A stretch of 11,493 nucleotides of DNA, taken from NCBI GenBank assembly GCA_937916025.1, contig CALGGX010000247.1, forward strand, positions 1 to 11,493. Reading direction: 5' to 3'. Source of the stretch: an uncultured Selenomonadales bacterium (GTDB taxonomy: Bacteria > Bacillota_C > Negativicutes > Selenomonadales > Selenomonadaceae). Within the stretch, counting starts at the first letter, position 1, and every line of letters starts with the position of its first letter. The notes below the pieces were generated by a model. It saw only the letters and a program-made list of their open reading frames with translations. It was not told the origin of the DNA and ran no database searches. The position numbers were made by a program, and so were the translations under genes. Below are positions 1 to 7,130 of this stretch, one piece after another.

Positions 1-258
1 TGCGTCTTTGACGGTGCCGCCGCCGGTTGCAATAACCAAGCCGTGACGTTTAGTAATTTCCTCAACAGTCTTTTTCTCAAGCTCACGGAAATATTTTTCG
101 CCGTAACGCTCAAAAATTTGCGGGATAGAAATTCCGGCGTCTTGTTCAATTTTTTGGTCAATGTCAATGAAACCGCGTCCAAGTTTTTCAGCCAAAAGTT
201 TTCCCAAACTGGTTTTACCCGTTCCCATAAATCCAATAAGTATCAGGTTACTTTTCAT
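1..258 (-). CDS. aroK: Shikimate kinase, N-terminal 86 residues (3' end outside window)
   Basis: The product would phosphorylate the 3-hydroxyl of shikimate with ATP in the cytoplasmic aromatic amino acid (chorismate) pathway. Visible family marks, in order: a P-loop at residues 9-16 (GFMGTGKT), the shikimate-binding FIDIDQ segment near 32-37 with the conserved Asp, the YFRELE segment near 59-64 with the conserved Arg and Glu, and the ATGGG motif near 78-82. The ATG at 258 is preceded by a GAAAGG ribosome binding site. The frame is open to the left edge, so roughly the C-terminal half (lid and adenine-binding parts) is missing only because the window ends. It lies 16 bases behind the LCP gene on the same strand, so the two are probably co-transcribed. 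Codon use is AT-leaning like the rest of the left 3.4 kb. The family assignment is secure; an aroK/aroL distinction is not meaningful here. Confidence 0.95.
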   Translation of the reverse strand, partial: MKSNLILIGFMGTGKTSLGKLLAEKLGRGFIDIDQKIEQDAGISIPQIFERYGEKYFRELEKKTVEEITKRHGLVIATGGGTVKDA

Positions 259-274
259 AATTCGCCTTTCTATA

Positions 275-1693
275 TCAACGTGTCTTTTCAGAATCACTAC
301 GGCTCGGCACTTCAAAAGGTTCATTGACACTGCGTCCGCGTTCATAGCTGTCACTTTCGCGCCTGTCATAATTATTTCTGTCGTCATAAACGCGGCGATC
401 GTAATTGGAGCGATCATTTGAGTAACTGCGCTCATCATGCCTACGCGTCGTATCGTTACGTTGATATTCACGCTGATAATCACGCGGCATATTTGGCATA
501 GAATCATTTGACGTTGAATCTGATTCATTGCGCGCAGAATTATCATAATCGTTAGTTGTATAATCACGACGGCTGTTATTATCAGAACGCCTGTCATCGC
601 TACGATTTTCATTACGTCTAGAATCATCACGACGAATAGGTTGTCCAATATTTTCATCGTTGGGAGCTTCTACGGCATTGTCGGGAATTGAACTGCTGTA
701 TTCACCTGCATCACGTTCAGCACGTCTTCTTAAATCTGAATCAAAAGATACGCCTAACCCTACTGCCATTGCATAACGAATTTCCTCAACGTCGGGAATC
801 CAATAACTTATGTCGTCAATGTAAACAGGATAACCCGGCACCATATCGGTAACAAGTCCGTTAGACTGCGCGGCTTTTATAGCGCCCGCAAGTTCCAAAA
901 GTTCGCGGAAAGTCATATCAGTATCGACTGCGGACATAACTTCGCGAATAATATCGGGAATATGCGTAATAATTTCCGGCGACGTAACTTTATCCATACA
1001 AGCTGACATAAATTGTTGTTGACGCTTAACCCTGCCAATATCGCCTTCGCCGTCACGATAGCGAACATAAGTAACGGCGGTTTTTCCGTCCATATGTTGC
1101 AAACCAGGATAAAGGTCAATGACAAGTCCGCCGTTATCGTCCCAAGGATCTTCGTAGTCCATCGGCTTTTCAACAAAAATATCAATTCCGCCGAGCGCGT
1201 CAATTATCTTCACAAAACTTCTTACGTTGACAATAACGTAATGGTCAATGTCAATGCCGAGAAAATTTTCAACAGTCTTTTCTGCTAATGGTTCGCCGCC
1301 GTAAGCATAAGCCGCGTTAATCTTGTCGAAACCATAACCGTAAATTCTAACGCGAGTGTCACGCGGAATTGAAAGCAAAGTGGCTTGATCGTAAGTAGGA
1401 TCGACCGTAGCAACCATTAATGTATCGGAGCGCCCTACGTCATCTTCGCGAACGTCAACACCCATAATTAAAATTGTTGCCTTATCTTTTGCCTTAATCA
1501 ATTCTTCGCTTGGATTTTCACGTTCCCTTTCAATCTGCGTTATCGGAGTTTTTTTCTTGTTGTCAAAAATGCTTGACGTTGCCAACATAGCGCCGGCAAC
1601 TGCGGCAGTCATGAAACATATTAACAGAAATAGGAAAAGTACTAGACGACTCTTTGAGCGAGTTCGACGCGGAGGAATCTTTTTATTTTCCAA
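275..1693 (-). CDS. LytR-CpsA-Psr (LCP) family protein with long charged C-terminal tail
   Basis: LCP proteins transfer undecaprenyl-linked glycopolymers to peptidoglycan or other acceptors on the outer face of the membrane. From the TTG start at 1693 the protein has 472 residues: a basic cytoplasmic N-terminus, one membrane segment at about 16-40, then the LCP domain at about 70-235. That domain carries GRSDT (87-91), SIPRDTRV (108-115), YVRYRDGEGDIGR (209-221) and KRQQQ, which hold the Arg and Asp residues that bind the pyrophosphate head group. Residues about 320-472 are low complexity, almost all Arg, Asp, Ser, Asn and Tyr. I prefer the TTG at 1693 because GGAAGGTG lies 5 bases upstream; an in-frame TTG at 1735 has no ribosome binding site. 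The stop is 16 bases before aroK. The natural acceptor in a diderm Firmicute without teichoic acids is unknown. Confidence 0.9.
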   Translation of the reverse strand: MENKKIPPRRTRSKSRLVLFLFLLICFMTAAVAGAMLATSSIFDNKKKTPITQIERERENPSEELIKAKDKATILIMGVDVREDDVGRSDTLMVATVDPTYDQATLLSIPRDTRVRIYGYGFDKINAAYAYGGEPLAEKTVENFLGIDIDHYVIVNVRSFVKIIDALGGIDIFVEKPMDYEDPWDDNGGLVIDLYPGLQHMDGKTAVTYVRYRDGEGDIGRVKRQQQFMSACMDKVTSPEIITHIPDIIREVMSAVDTDMTFRELLELAGAIKAAQSNGLVTDMVPGYPVYIDDISYWIPDVEEIRYAMAVGLGVSFDSDLRRRAERDAGEYSSSIPDNAVEAPNDENIGQPIRRDDSRRNENRSDDRRSDNNSRRDYTTNDYDNSARNESDSTSNDSMPNMPRDYQREYQRNDTTRRHDERSYSNDRSNYDRRVYDDRNNYDRRESDSYERGRSVNEPFEVPSRSDSEKTR

Positions 1694-1769
1694 TGCATCA
1701 CCTTCCGTTAAATTCTTAATTAATGAGAAGATCAAAAAATAAAAGTAAATGGCGGCATTTCAAGCGGTT

Positions 1770-1807
1770 TAGTAGCTAGTTACTAGCTACTAGCTACTAG
1801 CTACTAG
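1770..1807. repeat. Heptanucleotide tandem repeat (TAGCTAC), about 5.4 copies
   Basis: Head-to-tail units read TAGTAGC, TAGTTAC, TAGCTAC, TAGCTAC, TAGCTAC, TAG. The last three full units are identical. Because TAGCTA is self-complementary, the array also folds: AGTAGCTAGT at 1771-1780 is the exact inverted complement of ACTAGCTACT at 1782-1791. It sits in the 154-base gap between the glucosaminidase lipoprotein stop and the LCP start. No T-run follows the hairpin on the minus strand, so it is not a standard intrinsic terminator. Confidence 0.9.
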
Positions 1808-1847
1808 TTTGCTCCAAAAGAAAAGTAGTTTAATAAAAATTTTACGA

Positions 1848-3038
1848 TTATTTACCAAGATAAGCCTTCAATTTCGCGTAGTTGGAATTTACAATTTCAT
1901 TAGTCGTGTTAATCTTAACCGCAACTTCTAAATCTTTCAAAGCCTCATCATACATACCCTGTCTAAAATGAGCTACGGCAATTTCGTTTTGAGCCTCTAC
2001 AAAACGACTTTCTTTTGGATTAGTAGCTTGAAAATCTTTAATCGCGCCGTCAAAATCATTTTTCATAAGCTTTAATAAGCCGCGATTGTAATAGCCATTT
2101 TTAAAATCAGGAGTAAGTTGTAAAATTTTATCGTAAGTGGAAATCGCCGCGTCAAATTTACCGTTTTTCTCCTGCGCTAAAGCTAAGTCCCAAAGTGCAT
2201 CGGTATCGTTGGGAGTAAGTTCAACGGCAGATTGGAAATTTTCTTCAGCCTTGCCAAACTCTTTGTTGCCGAAGTTAATCAAGCCAAGAAGTACAAAATT
2301 TGCCGCTCTGTCTTCAATGCTGTCGCCTTCTCTTGTCATCGGAACTTGAACATTGCCTGAAAACATTGCTTGAGCCTCTTGCCACAAAGCTAAAATGTCT
2401 TGACCGTAACCAATTCCGGGCGCCGCCCATACACCGTTTAAAGCTACCCAAGTGTGAATATTTCCGAAAACGTCACGGCGATTGTTGACAATGTGTTCAT
2501 AGCGCGGATCAACATTTTCAAGTTTAGTCGGACGAGTTGAAGTGTAAACTAAAAGGTGTTGGATATGAGCGCGAACTCCAATTTGCGGCGTAGGAAAATA
2601 TCCACCTTTCACGCCGCCGCCTGTCGTACCGAGTCCGCAATAATTATTTTGTTCCGGCACAACGTCGCCGCCGTAATTCCAAGTTCCTGTTTCCTTAATC
2701 GCTTGACAAATTGCAATGTCGGGGCGTATACCTTCGAGCTTACCTTCCTCATAGTAGTAACGCACAAGGTCTTCAACCGAACAATTAATTTTCGGATTTG
2801 GATTTCGCCTAAGAATAAATTGTACCATTTGTTCCTGCGTCGCAACAGGTTCACCAAAAATTGTAATGTCGTTTGGATTATCACGCAAAATAATTTTCGG
2901 AATATCCTTTGATGTTGTCTCCTCCAACTGAATTTGCGAATTATTTTGGGCAGAATCGTTGACAGCCTCCGCACCCTTGCAACCAATCGCCGCGATTACA
3001 AACATAATCGTAAACACTAATTTAAAAAATTTTTTCAT
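1848..3038 (-). CDS. Lipoprotein with glucosaminidase domain and C-terminal TPR repeats
   Basis: Predicted peptidoglycan hydrolase of the endo-beta-N-acetylglucosaminidase (GH73-like) type, anchored as a lipoprotein. Of 396 residues, 1-19 form a signal peptide ending in a lipobox (AAIG then Cys20). Residues about 65-225 resemble the glucosaminidase fold: AICQAIKETG at 109-118 holds the likely catalytic Glu116, followed by NNYCGLG and GVRAHIQHL segments typical of the family. Residues about 245-395 form about four TPR helix pairs, for example the stretches starting AANFVLLGLINFG, ALWDLALAQEKNG and GYYNRGLLKLMKND. The ATG at 3038 has GGAGG 7 bases upstream. It has its own promoter at 3085-3113 and diverges from the isomerase gene. 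Whether it is an active hydrolase or a scaffold using its TPR part cannot be told from sequence; the Glu is present, which favours activity. Confidence 0.88.
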   Translation of the reverse strand: MKKFFKLVFTIMFVIAAIGCKGAEAVNDSAQNNSQIQLEETTSKDIPKIILRDNPNDITIFGEPVATQEQMVQFILRRNPNPKINCSVEDLVRYYYEEGKLEGIRPDIAICQAIKETGTWNYGGDVVPEQNNYCGLGTTGGGVKGGYFPTPQIGVRAHIQHLLVYTSTRPTKLENVDPRYEHIVNNRRDVFGNIHTWVALNGVWAAPGIGYGQDILALWQEAQAMFSGNVQVPMTREGDSIEDRAANFVLLGLINFGNKEFGKAEENFQSAVELTPNDTDALWDLALAQEKNGKFDAAISTYDKILQLTPDFKNGYYNRGLLKLMKNDFDGAIKDFQATNPKESRFVEAQNEIAVAHFRQGMYDEALKDLEVAVKINTTNEIVNSNYAKLKAYLGK

Positions 3039-3058
3039 CTCAATTCCTCCAATTTTTT

Positions 3059-3076
3059 AAAGGGAAATTTTCCTTT
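3059..3076. promoter_or_regulatory. Near-perfect 18-bp palindrome at the lipoprotein gene's start site
   Basis: AAAGGGAAATTTTCCTTT is symmetric except for one base pair. It lies just downstream of the minus-strand -10 box (3085-3090), covering the expected transcription start at about 3078, where a repressor would act. AT-rich DNA makes chance dyads common, so this is a candidate operator only. Confidence 0.3.
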
Positions 3077-3084
3077 TCATAGAA

Positions 3085-3113
3085 ATATTAAAAAACAAAA
3101 TTATAAATGTCAA
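3085..3113 (-). promoter_or_regulatory. Sigma-A type promoter of the glucosaminidase lipoprotein gene
   Basis: On the minus strand a perfect -35 box TTGACA (3108-3113) is followed by a 17-base spacer and the -10 box TAATAT (3085-3090, four of six consensus bases). Transcription would start near 3078, giving a leader of about 40 bases that includes the GGAGG site. The -35 box ends only 7 bases before the AAGGGGG ribosome binding site of the divergent isomerase gene, so any promoter of that gene must overlap this one. Confidence 0.7.
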
Positions 3114-3134
3114 CTGTTTAAAGGGGGTTAATTT

Positions 3135-3596
3135 ATGAAAATTGCAATGGCTAATGATCACGCAGGTACGCAACTCAAGTATGAAATTAAAAAGTATCTT
3201 GAAAGTCAAGGTCACGAAGTTAAAGACTTCGGCACTTACGACGAAGAAGGTTGCGACCTTTCGGACTTTGTATATCCTGCGGCGCTTGCAGTTGCCAAAG
3301 GCGAATGTGATCGCGGAATTTTTGTTGACGGCGTAGGTTACGGCAGTGCTCTAATTGCCAACAAGATTTACGGCATTTATGCGGCGGTTTGCCAAGATCC
3401 GTTCTGCGCTCAACTTTCGCGCGAGCACACCGATTCCAACGTGCTGTGCATCGGCGGAAAGATCATCGGCAGTGCGATCGCAATGGAGATCGTCAAGACG
3501 TGGATGGAGACCGACGCGTTGACGGCAGAGAAGTATCGTCGCCGTGTGCAGAAGGTTACCGACATCAACAACAAGCATTGCGTTCCCGTGAAGTGA
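3135..3596 (+). CDS. rpiB: RpiB/LacA/LacB family sugar-phosphate isomerase
   Basis: The 153-residue cytoplasmic protein has the family's aldose-ketose isomerase fold. Type B ribose-5-phosphate isomerases interconvert ribose 5-phosphate and ribulose 5-phosphate; LacA/LacB act on galactose 6-phosphate. Visible marks are the phosphate-binding NDHAG (7-11), the active-site loop VDGVGYGSALIANK (64-77), REH (96-98) and NVLCIGGKIIG (102-112). The position that holds the catalytic Cys in E. coli RpiB is Asp65 here, as I recall for LacA, so the substrate is uncertain. The ATG at 3135 follows AAGGGGG with 7 bases between. It is the only plus-strand gene. Its stop is one base from the stop of the convergent esterase gene, with no terminator between. 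Codon use switches sharply near codon 95: Ile ATT 6 of 6 before and ATC 6 of 6 after; Glu GAA 6 of 6 before and GAG 4 of 4 after. Confidence 0.88.
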   Translation: MKIAMANDHAGTQLKYEIKKYLESQGHEVKDFGTYDEEGCDLSDFVYPAALAVAKGECDRGIFVDGVGYGSALIANKIYGIYAAVCQDPFCAQLSREHTDSNVLCIGGKIIGSAIAMEIVKTWMETDALTAEKYRRRVQKVTDINNKHCVPVK

Positions 3597-3597
3597 T

Positions 3598-4965
3598 TTA
3601 ATCTTCCGCATTCGGCTCTATGCCGAGCGGCTTGTCGATCGATTGTCGAAACAGCCAATCGCGCAATTCATCAAGATCGTAGGCGAATGACCACGTGTAC
3701 ATGTGATTGCCGCCCGCGAACACCGTGTAATTTATATCCGCTCCCTGCGCTTCGAGCGTCTTCAATTGATTCTCGAGCTCCGCGCGGGGAGCTTTGCTGT
3801 TCAAAAATGTTTCGCCGACCGCGACATTCACGCCGAGCGACTTCCATTTCTCGACCGCCGCATTCATGCCCGGGAACGCCTTCGTATCACCCTCGCAAAC
3901 GACAATCCAGAGTTTCTTATCCTTCAACGCCGCCATCTCCTCGACATTCCATTGACAGGCAACAAGCAATTGCGCGGCGAAGAAATCCGGATATCGATCG
4001 GAAATCGCGATATTCGCCATGCCGCCTTGCGATTGCCCCGTGCCGTAAATGCGCTCGGGATCGACACTGAAGCGTTTCGTCGCGTCAAAGATCAATTCGC
4101 TGACAAGTTCCAAACCCGGCGTCCAAACATTTTCGTCTGTCGTCATCATTCCGAGCTTCTCGACGAGATCGGCAGTGTATTGCGGCGCAAGCACGATACA
4201 TTCATGCTTCTTCTGCTCTTCGGACGAGGCGAAAATCGTCGCGCCGTTGCCCTGAAACAGCGGCGTCGTTACTTCATTGATATTCGCACCGGCGTCGGGA
4301 ATGAACACGACCATCGGGAATTGCCGTTCGACAGAGTAATTTCTCGGCAGGCAGACGTTGTAAGGCATCGTCACGCCGTCCGCCGAAGTATATTCCAATT
4401 GCTTGAACTCGTCGATTGTCGGGCAACTCACGGTCGAGCTCTCGATCAATTTCATCGTCGGCATGTAAGGCGTATCGTCGAGCGCGGTAACCGTGCCCGT
4501 CTGCTGCACGACAAACTTCAAGTCGGGAGCTTTTCGATCGGAACGCATCGGAGCTTCTCCGCCCTCGCGTTTTTCCGATCGATTGTCGTTTTTCATGCCG
4601 CCGCGCGGTTTGAGTTCGCCGTCGAAAGCGGAGTTCTCGTGTTTGAATTTCAAAATGACATAAACTCCCGCGACGGATTTTTTCGTCCACTCGGGCGTGG
4701 CGTTGACGCAAACCGCCTCAATCGTCTTGCCCTCGACAGAGAAATCGTCGATCGAAACGCTTTTCGGATTGAGCTCCTTCGGATATTGCAGAATTGCGGT
4801 CGAGACTTTCTCGCCGTCTCCGTAAACTTCCGCAATACCCGTGACTCGGAGAATGCCGCCGTCGAAAATGCCCTTGTCGATCACGACCGACGGCAGTGCC
4901 GCTTCCGAGGTCACGCTCATCGTCAAGCCGAGCATCAACGTCGTCAATAATTTTTTCCAATTCAT
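3598..4965 (-). CDS. Exported esterase: Ig-like N-terminal domain plus alpha/beta hydrolase (PHB-depolymerase/EstA type)
   Basis: Predicted secreted or periplasmic serine esterase of 455 residues. Residues 1-23 form a signal peptide with a likely cleavage at SEA-A. Residues about 25-185 look like a beta-rich Ig-like domain as in Thermotoga EstA. Residues about 190-440 are the hydrolase: PMVVFIPDAG (217-226) gives the oxyanion region, GTGQSQGG (308-315) the nucleophile elbow with Ser312, then probable Asp360 (CEGD) and His421 (GGNH). A charged, probably flexible loop rich in Lys, Arg, Asp and Glu sits at about 118-146. The ATG at 4965 has AAGGAG 8 bases upstream, which directly follows the stop of the regulator gene; the 13-base gap suggests translational coupling. 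The ester substrate cannot be read from sequence. Carbohydrate or hydroxycinnamate esters are plausible given the sugar-PTS regulator upstream. Confidence 0.85.
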   Translation of the reverse strand: MNWKKLLTTLMLGLTMSVTSEAALPSVVIDKGIFDGGILRVTGIAEVYGDGEKVSTAILQYPKELNPKSVSIDDFSVEGKTIEAVCVNATPEWTKKSVAGVYVILKFKHENSAFDGELKPRGGMKNDNRSEKREGGEAPMRSDRKAPDLKFVVQQTGTVTALDDTPYMPTMKLIESSTVSCPTIDEFKQLEYTSADGVTMPYNVCLPRNYSVERQFPMVVFIPDAGANINEVTTPLFQGNGATIFASSEEQKKHECIVLAPQYTADLVEKLGMMTTDENVWTPGLELVSELIFDATKRFSVDPERIYGTGQSQGGMANIAISDRYPDFFAAQLLVACQWNVEEMAALKDKKLWIVVCEGDTKAFPGMNAAVEKWKSLGVNVAVGETFLNSKAPRAELENQLKTLEAQGADINYTVFAGGNHMYTWSFAYDLDELRDWLFRQSIDKPLGIEPNAED

Positions 4966-4978
4966 GAAAACGTCTCCT

Positions 4979-7081
4979 TCAGTAAATCAATTCATTGTAC
5001 TTGCTTTTGTAAAATTCCTCGAAAATCTTGACAAGCTCGTCGAAAATCTCGCGCTCGTTGCCTTCGTGCAGAATTTCGATGAAGCCCCATCGATCGAGCA
5101 GAACGGACGCCGCATGACCGATCGTGTCGATCATGCATTCGGAGCTGTCGACGGGCGCGAGCATGACAATCGCCGTCCGAACCACTTCGCCGCCGTTCTG
5201 ATAAACAAAGCCGCTGCCGAGTTGCAGAATGCCGAATGCCGACTCCTTGACGTGTTGCGTCCTGCAATGCAACAAAACCATGTGATGCCCCGTCAAAACA
5301 GTCGAGCCCTTGTCCTCGCGACGCAACAGATCGAGTTTGATGCCTTCGCTGTCGACGGGTGATTTGCCGGCGAGTTTTCCTGCAATGAAGCACGCTTCTT
5401 CAATCGAATGCACCGCAGCGCGGACGTAAAACCAATTCATCAGCAGTTCGGAAATTGCCTGCCCGTATTCCGTGAGTCGTTTCAATGCGTCGACGAACGG
5501 CAGGCGCGCTTCCAATTCTGCCGCACTGCTCAAAAATGTTTCGTTCTGTCGGGCGAGCTCGTTTTCGATCTTCAAGCGATCATCTCGCGTAAGTGAAGTG
5601 TTGACAACGACGACCGGGCACGGCGCGTGCGGAATCGGAACCGTCGAGATGATGAACTCGAACTCCATCGATGCGGTGTATGTCGAATTGATTGCCAGAG
5701 TCGGCACCTGATCGACGATTTTTAAATTCCGAAATTGGCTTTTCAATCGCCCGGCGAGCAAGCGTGAAGTTCCCATGCCGGTCGGACACGCCACGACCAC
5801 CCGATGCACGGAATGCAGAAATTGTTCGCTGTCGGCGAGCGCGGCACCGAGATGCATTGCGATATACGCGATCTCCGCCTCCGGCAATTCGCATCCGACC
5901 TCGCGCTCGAGCTCGCCCACACACTTTTTGGTCAACGTCATCAACTCGGGATAATGCTCTTTGATCTCGCCGAGCAACGGATTGCGAATGTCCATTTTCA
6001 TTTTGATCCGACTGATTGACGGTCCGAAGTGATTGACGAGTCCGGCGAGCAGGTTTTGATTTTTGTCGATGTTTTTTCCGGACTCCCGCGCGGCGTTTTT
6101 CATGACCGAGCGCGCGAGCTTGACGAGCCGAAAATTATCCATCATCGAAATACTTCCGATGTTTTCGGAATTGTAACGGTTGCGCGCGCCGAGCAAATGC
6201 ATTGTAATGTAGCCGACTTCGCTTTCGGGAATTTCAATGTCAAATTCTGCAGAAATTTTTTCCGCCAAAGTTGTCGCAAGAGTGAATTCGTGCTTTGCGC
6301 GGAGTTGTTGCAAAGCAATTTCGCCGAGTTGCACGCTTTCATGATTTTTAATGCGCTGAACCGTCAACGAAAGATGCACGATCAAGCCGATGAAGGCGTT
6401 ATCGGACAGTTGATAGCCGAACTCGCGCTCGAGATTATGAATGAGTTTTTCGAGTCGCCGCCAAACGCCTTCGTCAATCAATTCGAGCAGAAATTTCGAC
6501 ACTTGAGTAATGCGCTCGTCGTTGCCGTCGGCATTCAAATTATCCTGCACGAGATGAAGCAATTCGGATTGCTCGATGTGCTCGTAAATGTAGCGGACGA
6601 TGGCTCGGCGGAGATCTCGTTCGTCGCCGAGAAGGCTGATGCCGAGTCCGGGTTTTCGCAACAATCGAAGCCCCTGATCTCTGAACCACGGCTCGAGTTT
6701 GTCGAGATCGTTGCTGATGGTCGAGTCCGTCACGCGCAATTGAGAAGACAGGACGAAGAGTTTGATCGGCTCGCGGCTCGACAGCAGGCGGCTGATAATC
6801 ACCGACAATCGTTCCTTCGGCGAGTACTCTTTTCGATCGAGAGATTTTTTGACGGCTTCGTAGAGGGAAAATTTTTTAATGGAACTGCCGATCAATTGAA
6901 GTCCGGAGCCGGTGCGTCGTTCGAGCGTCAAGTCATATGCGGCGAGAATTTCATCGACTTTTGTCAAGTTGCGCGAAATTGTTTTTGCACTGACGTCGAG
7001 TTGTCTTGCGATTGCTCCGATTGTTTTGATCGATCCGTTTTCGATCAGAAGTTTGATAATCCTGCAGGTTCTCTGATCCAT
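4979..7081 (-). CDS. PRD-domain transcriptional regulator with EIIB and EIIA domains (MtlR/LicR type)
   Basis: A 700-residue activator whose activity would be set by PTS phosphorylation. In order: HTH at about 5-65, with a recognition helix near 31-41; a second Mga-like HTH at about 88-170; PRD1 at about 190-300 with His236 and His295; PRD2 at about 320-420 with His351 and His410; a GatB-like EIIB domain at about 426-510 with P-loop Cys432 (ACPTGMGTS); and an EIIA (mannitol/fructose type) domain at about 555-692 with probable phospho-site His605 (LLHCRT). All expected phospho-acceptors are present. The N-terminal HTHs show DNA binding rather than the RNA-binding CAT domain of BglG antiterminators. 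The ATG at 7081 follows GGAGGGG. It has its own promoter at 7103-7130, lies downstream of srlB across a terminator, and sits 13 bases before the esterase gene. The sensed sugar is inferred to be a polyol from the adjacent glucitol EIIA. Confidence 0.92.
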   Translation of the reverse strand: MDQRTCRIIKLLIENGSIKTIGAIARQLDVSAKTISRNLTKVDEILAAYDLTLERRTGSGLQLIGSSIKKFSLYEAVKKSLDRKEYSPKERLSVIISRLLSSREPIKLFVLSSQLRVTDSTISNDLDKLEPWFRDQGLRLLRKPGLGISLLGDERDLRRAIVRYIYEHIEQSELLHLVQDNLNADGNDERITQVSKFLLELIDEGVWRRLEKLIHNLEREFGYQLSDNAFIGLIVHLSLTVQRIKNHESVQLGEIALQQLRAKHEFTLATTLAEKISAEFDIEIPESEVGYITMHLLGARNRYNSENIGSISMMDNFRLVKLARSVMKNAARESGKNIDKNQNLLAGLVNHFGPSISRIKMKMDIRNPLLGEIKEHYPELMTLTKKCVGELEREVGCELPEAEIAYIAMHLGAALADSEQFLHSVHRVVVACPTGMGTSRLLAGRLKSQFRNLKIVDQVPTLAINSTYTASMEFEFIISTVPIPHAPCPVVVVNTSLTRDDRLKIENELARQNETFLSSAAELEARLPFVDALKRLTEYGQAISELLMNWFYVRAAVHSIEEACFIAGKLAGKSPVDSEGIKLDLLRREDKGSTVLTGHHMVLLHCRTQHVKESAFGILQLGSGFVYQNGGEVVRTAIVMLAPVDSSECMIDTIGHAASVLLDRWGFIEILHEGNEREIFDELVKIFEEFYKSKYNELIY

Positions 7082-7102
7082 TTCGTATCACTCCCCTCCG
7101 AA

Positions 7103-7130
7103 ATTATACAACGTTGCCGATTTTTGGCAA
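7103..7130 (-). promoter_or_regulatory. Promoter of the PRD regulator with overlapping inverted repeat
   Basis: On the minus strand, -35 TTGCCA (7125-7130, five of six) and a perfect -10 TATAAT (7103-7108) are separated by 16 bases. The expected start lies about 15 bases before the ATG, so the leader is little more than the GGAGGGG site. An inverted repeat, TTGCC-7-GGCAA at 7114-7130, covers the -35 box and part of the spacer and could be an operator for autoregulation. Confidence 0.75.

Noticed and set aside
1770..1807. CRISPR array
   Set aside because: The unit is only 7 bases with no spacers and no cas genes nearby.
1694..1847. Promoter for the LCP-aroK pair
   Set aside because: The region is AT-rich with several partial boxes, but none with both a fair -35 and -10 at 16-18 bases; I could not choose one.
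3703..4950. Long plus-strand open frame (415 codons) opposite the esterase gene
   Set aside because: Its product is Arg/His-rich with no recognisable motif, it lacks a ribosome binding site, and it mirrors the codon bias of the clear esterase gene on the other strand.
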